A stretch of DNA of 38,491 bases, taken from positions 1 to 38,491 of the forward strand of contig JAJPJY010000153.1 of the NCBI GenBank assembly GCA_021323995.1, read 5' to 3'. Position numbers and translations under genes: made by a program. Source of the DNA: a bacterium. GTDB taxonomy: Archaea; Thermoproteota; Bathyarchaeia; 40CM-2-53-6. Positions 1-9,685 of the stretch are shown piece by piece. The notes below the pieces were generated by a model, which saw only the letters and a list, made by a program, of their open reading frames with translations, had not been told where the DNA came from and searched no databases. Each line of letters starts with the position of its first letter. Within the stretch, counting starts at the first letter, position 1.

Positions 1-63
1 GAGATTCACTTCCGTGTTCGAAATGGGTACGGGTCCTAGCTCCCAGCTATGGCCGCCAACCCC
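1..63 (-). rRNA. rrf: 5S rRNA, partial (3' part runs off the window start)
   Basis: Reverse complement reads GGGGTTGGCGGCCATAGCTGGGAGCTAGGACCCGTACCCATTTCGAACACGGAAGTGAATCTC, matching the conserved archaeal 5S 5' half (GGCGGCCATAGC...CCCATTTCGAACACGGAAGT). Confidence 0.9.
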
Positions 64-105
64 AAGACCGGGCAGAGAAAACGGATAGTTAAGCCTTCCC
101 GGAAA

Positions 106-2052
106 CTAGTAGCTGAAAGCGTCGTTAGCCGGTGGATAACGGTACTCCGTCTTCCTCTTCCGAACAATTACGGCAAGAAGCAATAGAAAGATGACCACGC
201 CCACGGCTACCAGAAGGAAGAACGAGGTTCCGGCGACTTTGAGAGTTGTCAGATTTGGAACCCCGTTGACAGCCACAGTCGTCTGTCCTTGCCCACTAGT
301 GAAATCGGGCTTGGAAGCCCGAACAGTCACTACAGGATCTGAAGCCTGAAGAGGAGTGCTGAAAATCGCAGTATAGTTACCATTACCAGAATCGGTAACG
401 GAATAGAAGCTTCCCCCCGCAGTGGAGGAGAGCTGCAACGAGGCACCAGAGATCAGCAAGGTTCCATTGGTGACTCTAATCATGAGGGTAATTTCGCCAC
501 CAGGAGTGATAGAGGATGGTTTCGGGGACACCGTAACTGTGAGTGTCGGAAATGGATTCACAGTAATGCTCGTCTCATTCGTGGCACTGAGATATCCCGT
601 CATGCTGGCAGTGATTTGAATGACAATAAGCGTAGTTGAAGAGACCATGGGCGCTGTAAAGTTAGCTTGATAATTTCCAGCCCCTATCGAAACGGGTTGA
701 GACAAAGTCCCACCATTTAGCGATGTGAGAGTCAGATTCGCAGCTGATTGTGGTGAGGTATTGTTTCTAACGGTAATCGTGATCGTCGCGTTCTGTCCCG
801 GCTCAAGAGCGTTAGAGTTTGACGCAATGGTGTCGTAGAGTTTGGGCTCAATGGCGCCAAGGGCGTAGACTCTGTGGTCTTTTGATCCGAAGAATACCCG
901 ACCATTGGCGACAGCGGGCGATGATGAAACCTGCCCGCCGGTCAGGTACCTCCACAATACGGCGCCGGTAACCAGGTTCAACGCGTAGAGATAGCGATCA
1001 TTCGATCCAACATACAAAGAATTGGAACCTAAGGCTATGGCCGGAGAGGAAGTGACTGCTCCCCCCGTCGTTCGCGTCCAGATTTGAGCACCTGTCGTAG
1101 CATTCAGCGCATAGACTATTCTTCCGCCAGTACCAAAGTATACTACTCCGTTATTGATCGCTGGCGAGGTCGCGTTTGACCCGCCTGGAGTTGGGAAAGA
1201 CCAGATAAGTCCACCAGTTGTTTGGTTTAGCGCAATCACCGATGTACTATCCAAGCCTACGAATAATTTCCCATATGCGACCGCGGGAGTCGTAGAGACC
1301 GACGATGATACTCCCGTATTGTAGCTCCAGAGGGAGGCTCCAGAGGTTTCGTTTAGCGCGATAACAAATGCAGGATTGGGAACTCCGACCCCGATGAAGA
1401 CTCGGCCATCGCTGACAGAAGCTCCACCTTCGACATATTCGGACAGCACATCATATTTCCAAACCACCGAGCCGGTCTGAGCGTTGACAGCGATGACTTC
1501 TGAAAATCCGGCGCTTGGAGATTCGAACGTTCCGTAGAAAAGCATGCCATCGGCGATCACAGGCGATGATGTGACTGGGGTCAGATTGTCATTTGCTAGG
1601 CTCCAAATCACCGACCCTGTCTGCTCGTTGAGCGCGTAAACGTATCCATTTTTTGAGGCGACATACACAACCCCGTTGGCGATAGCAGGTGTCGCGAAGA
1701 CGTTTCCGCCCGTTGCGAAAGACCAGATGAGGGATCCAGTATACTCGTCTAGGGCATACAATGTACCGTCGTATGATGGTATGAAGACGTAGCCGTCTGT
1801 TATGATCGGCGATGGATAGACAATGTTGCCTGTTGTATAGCTCCACATGAGATTTGGTGAGGCTGGCCCGGAAGCCGGAGTGACTCCATCGCGGAGTTGG
1901 TCGTAATGGAACATGGTCCATGGATAATCTGTCTGACCTGAAGGACCGGAATTCAGAACTGCTGGGGGTCTGCTGTTCGACTGGTTTGGAATGACGGGTA
2001 GAACAGAGAGAGCCGATAGGGCGAGGAACAATAGTAAGAACAGTTTCCTCAA
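106..2052 (-). CDS. Secreted, membrane-anchored PQQ-like beta-propeller repeat protein with Ig-like C-terminal domains
   Basis: N-terminal signal peptide; repeated VYALNxxTGxxIWS blades; C-terminal TM followed by RKRK. Confidence 0.9.
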   Translation of the reverse strand: MRKLFLLLFLALSALSVLPVIPNQSNSRPPAVLNSGPSGQTDYPWTMFHYDQLRDGVTPASGPASPNLMWSYTTGNIVYPSPIITDGYVFIPSYDGTLYALDEYTGSLIWSFATGGNVFATPAIANGVVYVASKNGYVYALNEQTGSVIWSLANDNLTPVTSSPVIADGMLFYGTFESPSAGFSEVIAVNAQTGSVVWKYDVLSEYVEGGASVSDGRVFIGVGVPNPAFVIALNETSGASLWSYNTGVSSSVSTTPAVAYGKLFVGLDSTSVIALNQTTGGLIWSFPTPGGSNATSPAINNGVVYFGTGGRIVYALNATTGAQIWTRTTGGAVTSSPAIALGSNSLYVGSNDRYLYALNLVTGAVLWRYLTGGQVSSSPAVANGRVFFGSKDHRVYALGAIEPKLYDTIASNSNALEPGQNATITITVRNNTSPQSAANLTLTSLNGGTLSQPVSIGAGNYQANFTAPMVSSTTLIVIQITASMTGYLSATNETSITVNPFPTLTVTVSPKPSSITPGGEITLMIRVTNGTLLISGASLQLSSTAGGSFYSVTDSGNGNYTAIFSTPLQASDPVVTVRASKPDFTSGQGQTTVAVNGVPNLTTLKVAGTSFFLLVAVGVVIFLLLLAVIVRKRKTEYRYPPANDAFSY

Positions 2053-2221
2053 AAGTATCCCTAGTGGTTCGGAGTCATCATCACTGAGGGGCTAGTGGAA
2101 GCTCTCTAAGAAAAGAGGGATGTTACTCCGACGGGGAACCGTAAAGAATAGTGTGGAGCGAGGGATGTGCCGAAAACCAGATTAATCCATCCATGTTCGG
2201 AACTGTGCAAGGCGCAAACCC

Positions 2222-2500
2222 ATGATATTCGCTTTCCTAATCTTTTACAGGGTCCGACCCTTGACTGAGGCGGACAAGAAAAAGGCTGCAACCGGCTGGG
2301 AAGAATTCAAGAAGAAATTGCCCAAGGATGTTGCAATAGTATCCGAGTACGCGCACATCTGGGGCACTACATACAACGGCATGATCCTCGTGGAGTCCCG
2401 AGACCTCTCCGCCTTCCATGACTTTTGGCACAGATTCCGGGAAACGACTCGCTGGTATGTGCCAGAGACAAAGACCTACATCGCCCAGAAAGAAGAATAG
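2222..2500 (+). CDS. Small conserved hypothetical protein (DUF3303-like)
   Basis: 92-aa ORF with protein-like composition; family assignment tentative. Confidence 0.6.
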   Translation: MIFAFLIFYRVRPLTEADKKKAATGWEEFKKKLPKDVAIVSEYAHIWGTTYNGMILVESRDLSAFHDFWHRFRETTRWYVPETKTYIAQKEE

Positions 2501-2613
2501 AATTCGTCCGCGTATCTGGGACTATGCCGGGTTTTTCTGCCACTCCGCCAGTATCTTTATACTGACAATTTCCGACCGTCGCCTCGGTGGGGCCCACCTT
2601 CGACAGTATCGGA

Positions 2614-2806
2614 GGGGCCGTAGTCTAGCCAGGCTCGTTCAAGCGGAACGGGTCCTAGAGAGGAATGACGACGGGCTCCAGAATATAGCGTCGGGTATGC
2701 CGATGCCCACATTTGGGCGGGATGAGGAAATTCGGGAGCGCGTGAGGATACCCGTAGACGACAGACTCGGCGGATGTCGTGGGTTCAAATCCCACCGGCC
2801 CCACCA
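2614..2806 (+). tRNA. tRNA-Trp(CCA) interrupted by three introns
   Basis: Acceptor GGGGCCG/CGGCCCC+A+CCA; T arm GTGGG-TTCAAAT-CCCAC. Removing 2631-2660 (D loop), about 2682-2749 (37/38) and 2758-2775 (variable loop) gives D arm GTCT-AGCCAGGAA-TGAC, anticodon arm ACGGG-CTCCAGA-CCCGT and variable loop AGGTC (74 nt to the discriminator). Confidence 0.82.
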
Positions 2807-2871
2807 TTGAAAATGGCCGGCCGTCAACTCACGGAGGGTGTGAACTTCTCGCGTCTCCAGCTAACACGCGT

Positions 2872-3078
2872 TCAGTGGCCAAGGGCCTTGAGTGACTTGT
2901 CCATCTCGTTGAGGCTCCTCTCATGATCTACCATCACCTGAAGGATCATAGCAGTCTCTACTAGCGAGAAGCCGAATTCACGAGATTCCTTTACAGGCAA
3001 CGATTCGAACTTTTTCAGGAGATCCAGACCAGCCTCCTTGTCACATGCCTTTTGGGGACTGACAAATTTCCCGAACAT
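2872..3078 (-). CDS. Hypothetical protein (start at internal Met; 68 aa)
   Basis: C-terminal part of the 134-aa ORF (MFGKFVSPQK...SLKALGH) looks protein-like; the N-terminal extension would overlap the divergent gene's promoter. Confidence 0.4.
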   Translation of the reverse strand: MFGKFVSPQKACDKEAGLDLLKKFESLPVKESREFGFSLVETAMILQVMVDHERSLNEMDKSLKALGH

Positions 3079-3266
3079 TTCAATAAGGCTCAAGAAGAAA
3101 TCAACGACAAGAACGCAAAGAGCATGATATGGGTCTGAGTGGAGTGCGAAAACGACGAGGTCATGCTTGAGAAGGCAAAGCAGTAAATAGAAATTAGTCC
3201 CTTTGCGCTCGTTTTTTTCGCATTGGCGAAAGCTAAAGTTCGAGACTCTACGGCTTCTCTCCGTAC

Positions 3267-3746
3267 ATGAGACCATCGAAGACTATCGGGGAATCGAAGA
3301 CGATAATTTCAACCCAGATGCTTCCAAGTGATGCTAATCCTATGGGCAATGTTCACGGAGGCACAATCCTCAAGCAGGTTGATGTTGCAGCAGGAGTCAC
3401 CGCTCTCCGACATGCGCGGATGAACACTGTGACCGCTAGCATAGACCGTATGGACTTCTATAACCCGGTCTTCGTCGGAAACCTTCTCACCCTCAAGGCC
3501 TCGGTCAACTACTGCGGTAAGACATCAATGGAGGTGGGAGTGAGAATCGAAGCTGAGGACCTAAAGACCGGTAAGGTCACGCACACCGGTTCTTGTTATC
3601 TCACCTATGTCGCGCTTGACGATGCGGGACGGCCTACCGAAGTCCCCGACGTTATTCCAGAGACTCGGGAAGAGAAGAGCCGATGGGAAGCAGGACGGAA
3701 GCGAAGGGACGAGCGCTTGCGGCTTATTGACAATAAACACGAATGA
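3267..3746 (+). CDS. Acyl-CoA thioesterase (hotdog fold)
   Basis: MLPSDANPMGNVHGGTILKQVD...NPVFVGNLLTLKASVNYCGKTSMEVGV is typical of the YciA/BACH family. Confidence 0.9.
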   Translation: MRPSKTIGESKTIISTQMLPSDANPMGNVHGGTILKQVDVAAGVTALRHARMNTVTASIDRMDFYNPVFVGNLLTLKASVNYCGKTSMEVGVRIEAEDLKTGKVTHTGSCYLTYVALDDAGRPTEVPDVIPETREEKSRWEAGRKRRDERLRLIDNKHE

Positions 3747-3941
3747 GCATCTTCGTATCGAGGAAGCTTTGGAGGACGGCGATTCATTCGAAAAAACGGC
3801 TCGGTAGAAGTACAGTATTAAGAGTCACGGAAATGCCTTCCCGCGGGTGAAACAAGTGCCCCTACAAGCTCATCTCCCAAGACAAGACCTGTCTACTTGT
3901 CCATATGAGTGGGGGCTTCGGAGTCTCTACAAGGGAAGAGA

Positions 3942-4829
3942 ATGAAGGTCGCAGTCGTAGGATTCGGAATGATGGGTCGACAGATCGCCCAAGTCTTCGC
4001 CCAGCACGGACATGAAGTAGCCGTCACGGACGAGAGCAAACAGGCTCTAACAACCGGCATCGACGAAATATCGAACGGACCCTTTGGAATCAGGTCAGCA
4101 ATTGCGAAGGGCAAACTGACCGCAGAAGAGGGAGCCCGGGCACTTCAACTCATCAAAGTAGCTCCCACCATCGAGGAAGCATGCCTAGATTCAGATCTAG
4201 TGATAGAGGCCGTTTTCGAGAACTTTCTGCTAAAACAGAAAGTCTTGCACATGATAGACTCCATTAGTCCCAGGACTGCGCTGCTGGGGTCCAACACCTC
4301 TACACTTGGAATTTCGAAAATAGCCTTAGGGGTTGACAGGAAGGAACGAGTAGTGGGAATGCATTTCTTCAACCCTGCACAAGTTACGAAGCTAGTCGAG
4401 ATAGTCAAAGGAGAACAGACCTCCCAAGACTCGGTGGAGCAAGCTTCCAGAATTGTTCAGATGATAGGCAAGACCCCAATCACAGTTCTGGACGAACCTG
4501 GGTTCGTGGCTAACCGGCTCGGCCTCACACTCTACGTCGAGGCATCTCGGCTCTTCGAAGAGGGAGTCGCTACCATAAGGGACATCGATCTAGCAATGAA
4601 ACTGGGATACGGTCATTCAATGGGACCCTTCGAAGTCGCGGACATAGTAGGACTCGACACGAGACTCCGTAATCTGGAAGCGCTCCATCAACAGACCGGC
4701 GACGAGAAATGGATCCCGCCAAAGACCCTTAGAGAAATGGTGAACAACGGCTATCTCGGAGACCCGTCCCGAAGAGCCGGAAGCAAAGGCGGCTACTACG
4801 AGTACGCTAAATCGATTCGGCCGAACTAG
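3942..4829 (+). CDS. 3-hydroxyacyl-CoA (3-hydroxybutyryl-CoA) dehydrogenase
   Basis: N-terminal Rossmann motif MKVAVVGFGMMGRQIAQVFA; SNTSTLGIS; HFFNPAQVTKLVEIV; GFVANRL. ORF track start is 3909; the Rossmann start at 3942 is preferred. Confidence 0.93.
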   Translation: MKVAVVGFGMMGRQIAQVFAQHGHEVAVTDESKQALTTGIDEISNGPFGIRSAIAKGKLTAEEGARALQLIKVAPTIEEACLDSDLVIEAVFENFLLKQKVLHMIDSISPRTALLGSNTSTLGISKIALGVDRKERVVGMHFFNPAQVTKLVEIVKGEQTSQDSVEQASRIVQMIGKTPITVLDEPGFVANRLGLTLYVEASRLFEEGVATIRDIDLAMKLGYGHSMGPFEVADIVGLDTRLRNLEALHQQTGDEKWIPPKTLREMVNNGYLGDPSRRAGSKGGYYEYAKSIRPN

Positions 4830-5094
4830 AAGATCTCCGCAAGATTTTTGTCCGGAAAATCTGGACATACAACAGATCCTGCTCGCTTTCCTTCGGGTTC
4901 CCTCTCGTTTCCGGTTACTCAGAATAGAGCATCAACCTTTGAAAATGCGCCAGAACTTCGAATCAAGCCCAAATCCGGATTATCTGACGTTGAACCCTCC
5001 TTCCTGGCGGGCCTTCCCTTCATAGGAAGAGAGGAATCCGGCCGCCGAACTCTTTTAACACATGAACAAATGGCCGCTCAATTGAGTCGCGGCT

Positions 5095-5868
5095 TTGACC
5101 TACAATAACATCCTTGTGGAGGCCCACCCTCCTCTCGGAATTATCCGTCTCAACCGGCCTAAGGTCCTCAACGCACTGAACTTCGAACTCCTCCGCGAAG
5201 TCGTCGACGCACTAGAGGCCTTTGACAACGACGAGAGGATCCGAGTCAACATTCTGACAGGCAGCGACGACGCGTTCTCCGCGGGAGCAGACATCAAGGA
5301 ACTCTCTGAAGCTACACCTGTCGATCTCATCAACGAGAACAAGTTCGCTCTCTGGGATCGTCTGAAGAAGATCGCCAAACCGATCATTGGAGCAGTCAGC
5401 GGCCATACGCTCGGTGGAGGCTGTGAACTCGCTATGAACTGCGACATAATCATCGCCTCAGAGACGGCGAGGTTTGGACAACCAGAAATCAACATAGGAA
5501 TAATGCCAGGCGCAGGAGGAACGCAGCGACTGACAAGAACAATAGGAAAGTTCCGTGCGATGGAGATGATCCTAACCGGCCAGCCGATCACGGCCAGGGA
5601 GGCTGAGAAGCATGGACTCGTCAACAGGGTAGTCCCAGTAGAAGCTTACTTCGAAGAGGCTAGAAAGCTAGCACTACAAATCGCCCAAAAAGCCCCAGTC
5701 GCCGTCCGACTGGCCAAGGAAGCGGTCCTGAAATCATTCGACACACCCCTCGACGAAGGACTTCAATTCGAACGGAGAAACTTCTACCTACTATTCTCAA
5801 CCGAAGACATGAAAGAAGGAATGAAAGCCTTTACAGAAAAGCGACCCGCCAATTTCAAGGGACGATAG
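5095..5868 (+). CDS. Enoyl-CoA hydratase/isomerase family protein
   Basis: LNRPKVLNALN, AFSAGADIKEL, GGGCELAMNCDIIIAS, PGAGGTQRL crotonase motifs. Confidence 0.93.
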   Translation: MTYNNILVEAHPPLGIIRLNRPKVLNALNFELLREVVDALEAFDNDERIRVNILTGSDDAFSAGADIKELSEATPVDLINENKFALWDRLKKIAKPIIGAVSGHTLGGGCELAMNCDIIIASETARFGQPEINIGIMPGAGGTQRLTRTIGKFRAMEMILTGQPITAREAEKHGLVNRVVPVEAYFEEARKLALQIAQKAPVAVRLAKEAVLKSFDTPLDEGLQFERRNFYLLFSTEDMKEGMKAFTEKRPANFKGR

Positions 5869-5869
5869 A

Positions 5870-6664
5870 ATGGGCTACGATACCATCATCGTAGAGAAGA
5901 AAAACCAGATCACAAGGATCACACTCAACCGACCACAAGCCCTCAACGCCCTCAATGATCAGATGGGAGAAGAATTGTACGCGGCACTAAAGCAAGCGGA
6001 GAAAGACCCGGAGACCCGATGCCTCATCATCACTGGAGCCGGACGAGCATTCAGCTCTGGAGAAGACGTCTCGGGGCTGAAAGAGAGATACGCTGGAGGA
6101 TCACATCCCCCTCTAGGAGACCATCTCCGAAAGAAGTACCATCCGATCATCATCCGCATCCGCACCATGGAGAAGCCCATCATCGCAAGAGTCAATGGAA
6201 TCGCCGCAGGCAGCGGGGCGAGCATCGCCCTCGCCTGCGACATCCGAATTGCCTCCGAGGAGGCAGGCTTCAAACAAGCCTTCGTCGGAGTAGGCTTAGT
6301 ACCAGACTCCGGCAGTAGTTACTTCCTCACAAGGGCAATCGGTCCGGGACGAGCCCTAGAACTCATCATGACTGGAAGAACGGTTTCAGCCAAGGAGGCC
6401 GAAACACTCGGACTCGTTAACAAGACCGTACCACCGGCAGACCTTGACAAGACAGTGGACGAACTTGCGGCTAAACTTGCAACCGGTCCTACGAGAGCCC
6501 TAGGGCTTTCGAAGAGAGTCGTCAACCAAGCGGGCAGACTCGAACTCTCTGAGGCGCTTGAATACGAGGCCCAAAACCAAGACATTGCCGGCAAGACGAA
6601 GGATCATCTCGAAGCGGTGAGCGCCTTCTTAGAGAAACGACAGCCCAAATTCTCAGGCAGTTGA
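5870..6664 (+). CDS. Enoyl-CoA hydratase/isomerase family protein
   Basis: LNRPQALNALND, AFSSGEDVSGL, AAGSGASIALACDIRIASEEA; start 1 nt after the upstream stop codon. Confidence 0.93.
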   Translation: MGYDTIIVEKKNQITRITLNRPQALNALNDQMGEELYAALKQAEKDPETRCLIITGAGRAFSSGEDVSGLKERYAGGSHPPLGDHLRKKYHPIIIRIRTMEKPIIARVNGIAAGSGASIALACDIRIASEEAGFKQAFVGVGLVPDSGSSYFLTRAIGPGRALELIMTGRTVSAKEAETLGLVNKTVPPADLDKTVDELAAKLATGPTRALGLSKRVVNQAGRLELSEALEYEAQNQDIAGKTKDHLEAVSAFLEKRQPKFSGS

Positions 6665-6725
6665 CTACCGGATCCAAACTCACATGTTTAAGTAAAATTG
6701 AAAAAGTTCGCAGGCAGAACACTCA

Positions 6726-7724
6726 ATGCCTAAGCCGCCGAAGAACAAGACTCCAGAACTGAACATCTTTCCAGGAAACTGGACGATCAAGAACGAGCAG
6801 ATGTTCAAGGCATTCGATCTCTCGTTCGCGCAACACTGGAACCCGGCAAGCTTTCCATGGGACCAGTTGGACGCAAAGAACTTTGATCCGAAGGAGCGCA
6901 TCGCACAAGCATACTGGATGTCCAAACTTGCACTCTTCGAAAAATCGGGGATAGGAGCATTCGGCTTCGGAATGGTCAGAGCAGCAGAGTTGAACCTCGA
7001 AGATCCGACCAAAAAAATGCTCGCATCCATCACATACGATGAGTGCCGTCACGACGAGGTCTGTAGGCGAGCCTGCAACAAACTATGTCCGAACTGGCCC
7101 TATGGGTACAAGCCCCAATCAGATTTTGAACAAAAAGCACTGAGAAACATCGAGGCCCTCTATGAGGAGGGCAGACGATACTGGGAAGGGTTCAAAGGCG
7201 CCTGGGATTATCTAACTCCAGAACTGTTGTTCGCAGGATTCTTCTTCGCGGAGATAGGGGCCGAGACTATCTTCAACGCAATGCGTCAGACCAGCAAGCT
7301 CGAAATCTACCGGCAGTCGTTCCAGAACATTACCCGAGACGAGACACGTCACCTGGTTGCGACAATGGCCCTTCTGCGAGCAATGGCTCAGGAGTTCACT
7401 GAAGAGCAGAAGCTGACAGTGACTCGGCAGATGAAGCAGGGATTCATCTTTCTCTCACCGCTCCTCTACCAACACCAAGCAACTTTCTGGCACCTGCCCT
7501 CGGACTTTGACCAGGTGGACCAAGAGGTCGAGGAGATCGCGAGAAACGCGGGGCTCGGCGTCTTGACCATGGAAGAAAAGGTAAGGTACTGGAGGCAAGC
7601 GATTGAAAAGAAGAGAGGAGAGATCGAGAGCATGGGGGTCAAGGTCCCAGCGATTCCTGAACTTGGCGTCGAGGGGGTGGAAGTACAGGTTAAGAAGAAC
7701 GAGACCATCGCGACTAGCTTCTAG
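6726..7724 (+). CDS. Ferritin-like diiron-carboxylate protein (R2-like), function unknown
   Basis: Two carboxylate/His clusters (TYDECRHDEV and TRDETRHLV) on predicted helices, plus Glu residues in AAELN and FAEIGAE. Confidence 0.75.
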   Translation: MPKPPKNKTPELNIFPGNWTIKNEQMFKAFDLSFAQHWNPASFPWDQLDAKNFDPKERIAQAYWMSKLALFEKSGIGAFGFGMVRAAELNLEDPTKKMLASITYDECRHDEVCRRACNKLCPNWPYGYKPQSDFEQKALRNIEALYEEGRRYWEGFKGAWDYLTPELLFAGFFFAEIGAETIFNAMRQTSKLEIYRQSFQNITRDETRHLVATMALLRAMAQEFTEEQKLTVTRQMKQGFIFLSPLLYQHQATFWHLPSDFDQVDQEVEEIARNAGLGVLTMEEKVRYWRQAIEKKRGEIESMGVKVPAIPELGVEGVEVQVKKNETIATSF

Positions 7725-7733
7725 GAGATCAAT

Positions 7734-8045
7734 ATGACTGCCAAGATCATAGTTCTATTTGGCAAGCCAACTGATCCCGAGCTGTTCGACAAACAATACT
7801 GGGAGGATCACGTTCCGATCGCGAAGAGCATGCCAGGTCTTCGAAAGTATACGGTGCACAAGGTTGCAGGCGCGCCACGGGGCGAACCGGCGTACTACCA
7901 AGTCGTGGAACTCGAGTTTGACAATATGGACAGTCTGAAGAACGCGATAGCGTCTCAAGCTGGCAAGGATTCGGGTCGGCACGGCTTCAAGATCGCCACC
8001 GGCGGAATGACATTCCTCTACACGGAATCAAAGGAAGCAATCTAG
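7734..8045 (+). CDS. EthD-family protein
   Basis: IIVLFGKPTDPELFDKQYWEDHVPIAKSMPGLRKYTVHKV is characteristic of the EthD dimeric alpha-beta barrel family. Confidence 0.85.
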   Translation: MTAKIIVLFGKPTDPELFDKQYWEDHVPIAKSMPGLRKYTVHKVAGAPRGEPAYYQVVELEFDNMDSLKNAIASQAGKDSGRHGFKIATGGMTFLYTESKEAI

Positions 8046-8104
8046 TCAACCACCAAGCAACATTCTTCTAAGGCAAGAAACCCTAGACCTATGGAATCCT
8101 GTAA

Positions 8105-9259
8105 ATGGCTAGAGTAGCGATAGTAGGCGTAGGCCAATCCAAATTCGGAAAAAGAAACGACGCCTCTCTCAGAGAACTTGCTTTCGAGGCTTACAGTAGC
8201 GCACTGGACGATGCAGAGATTGAGTCATCTGTCATCGATGGCTCCGTCGTCTGCTCAGCAACACACTATGACAAGCAACGATCTCCTGCCGGTGTAGTCG
8301 CCGAGTATCTCGGGCTTAACCCTAAGCCAACCTTCAACGTTGAAGCAGCGTGCGCGTCGAGCGCGGTTGGACTGCGAATCGCCTGGTCGCTGGTATCATC
8401 GGGTCTTCACGATGTTATGGCGGTTGTGGGGGTCCAGAAGATGACCGAACTTGCCTCGAAGGAGATACAGGAGCTCATGGGGAGAGCGGGCGATGTGATG
8501 TGGGAGTCGCCTTTCGGCACTACAATGCCTGCCTATTATGCAATGTACGCCACCGCGCATATGGCGCGTTACGGAACGTCCGAGGAGGATTTGGCTAAGG
8601 TAACGGTGAAGAACCGCAAGTATGGGGCGAAGAACCCCAAAGCCATGTTCCAAAAACCGGTCAGTGTCGAAGAGGTTCTCAAATCGCGTCCTGTGGCAAC
8701 ACCGCTCAAGCTCTTCGACTGCTGCGCAAACGCTGACGGCGCGGCCGTCCTGCTGGTCGCTAACGCGCAGAAGGCCAAGAAGATCACCGACAGCCCAGTC
8801 TGGATAGCCGGACTAGGTTTGGCTTCTAGCCCGATGGCCCTTGCAGGACGACGGGGACCGATGACAAGCTTCGAAGTAACAAAGAACGCAGCGAGGTCAG
8901 CCTACGAAATGGCCCGAGTCAAACCTTCAGAAATTGACGTTGCAGAGGTCCACGATTCATTCTCGATCACTGAGCTCTTGAACTACGAGGATCTAGGATT
9001 CGCAAAGCCCGGAAAGGGAGCGAAGCTTCTCAAGGACGGCGACTCTGAGTTAGGGGGCAAGATTCCTGTCAATATTGATGGGGGTCTAATATCCAAGGGT
9101 CACCCGGTTGGGGCGACCGGGGCGTCACAGATCGCTAGCCTGGTCCAGCAGCTCAGAAAAGAGGCGGGTGATGTCCAGGTGGATGGAGCGAAGCTGGGTC
9201 TTGCTCAGAACATTGGTGGAATCGGAATGTATGCCGCGGTCACGATTCTCAGAGCGTGA
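8105..9259 (+). CDS. Thiolase / acetyl-CoA acetyltransferase (SCP-x type)
   Basis: VAIVGVGQSKFGKR; NVEAACASSAVGLR; ISKGHPVGATGASQ; QNIGGIG. Confidence 0.93.
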   Translation: MARVAIVGVGQSKFGKRNDASLRELAFEAYSSALDDAEIESSVIDGSVVCSATHYDKQRSPAGVVAEYLGLNPKPTFNVEAACASSAVGLRIAWSLVSSGLHDVMAVVGVQKMTELASKEIQELMGRAGDVMWESPFGTTMPAYYAMYATAHMARYGTSEEDLAKVTVKNRKYGAKNPKAMFQKPVSVEEVLKSRPVATPLKLFDCCANADGAAVLLVANAQKAKKITDSPVWIAGLGLASSPMALAGRRGPMTSFEVTKNAARSAYEMARVKPSEIDVAEVHDSFSITELLNYEDLGFAKPGKGAKLLKDGDSELGGKIPVNIDGGLISKGHPVGATGASQIASLVQQLRKEAGDVQVDGAKLGLAQNIGGIGMYAAVTILRA

Positions 9260-9678
9260 TCTGGGTGGGTTTCGAAAAGTTTGGACAGTCGGCGTACATA
9301 TCACAGACGAAAGTTACACCACTGATCTCGTACCTTGAAAAGGGAGTTATTGTTGGAACACGTTGCAAGAAGTGTGGGAAAATGTATTTTCCGCCGCGGG
9401 CGGACTGTGTGGACTGTCGAACGAGCGAGGTTGAGTGGGTCCCCATTGAGGGCAGAGCTAGGCTCATCACGTTTACCGAGGTCTATTTTGGTCCTCCCGC
9501 TTTCGAGCAGTCTACCCCGTATGTCCTCGGACTTGCAGAGTTTGACAACGGGCTGAGGGTGTTTGCTCCTATCAGTCGTAATCTCGACCGCGAGCAGCTG
9601 AAGATGGATCTTGAGCTAGTTTTGAAGCCGAGGCACTCTGGTGAGGGGGTCTTCTACCAGCTGGAGAAGCCTGACTGA
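9256..9678 (+). CDS. DUF35 Zn-ribbon/OB-fold acyl-CoA-associated protein
   Basis: GTRCKKCGKMYFPPRADCVDC rubredoxin-like ribbon plus OB-fold; directly follows and overlaps the thiolase. Confidence 0.9.
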   Translation: MIWVGFEKFGQSAYISQTKVTPLISYLEKGVIVGTRCKKCGKMYFPPRADCVDCRTSEVEWVPIEGRARLITFTEVYFGPPAFEQSTPYVLGLAEFDNGLRVFAPISRNLDREQLKMDLELVLKPRHSGEGVFYQLEKPD

Positions 9679-9685
9679 AGAGATT

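Noticed and set aside
2686-2760. Alternative BHB for tRNA-Trp using CGTC/GACG with GGGTAT/ATACCC and a GTA bulge
   Set aside because: The bulges fall in the opposite orientation to the accepted motif, and the cuts would remove the CCCGT strand needed for the anticodon stem.
2418-2827. ORFs 2418-2810 (+) and 2639-2827 (-)
   Set aside because: They lie across the intron-containing tRNA-Trp and lack protein-like features; treated as spurious.
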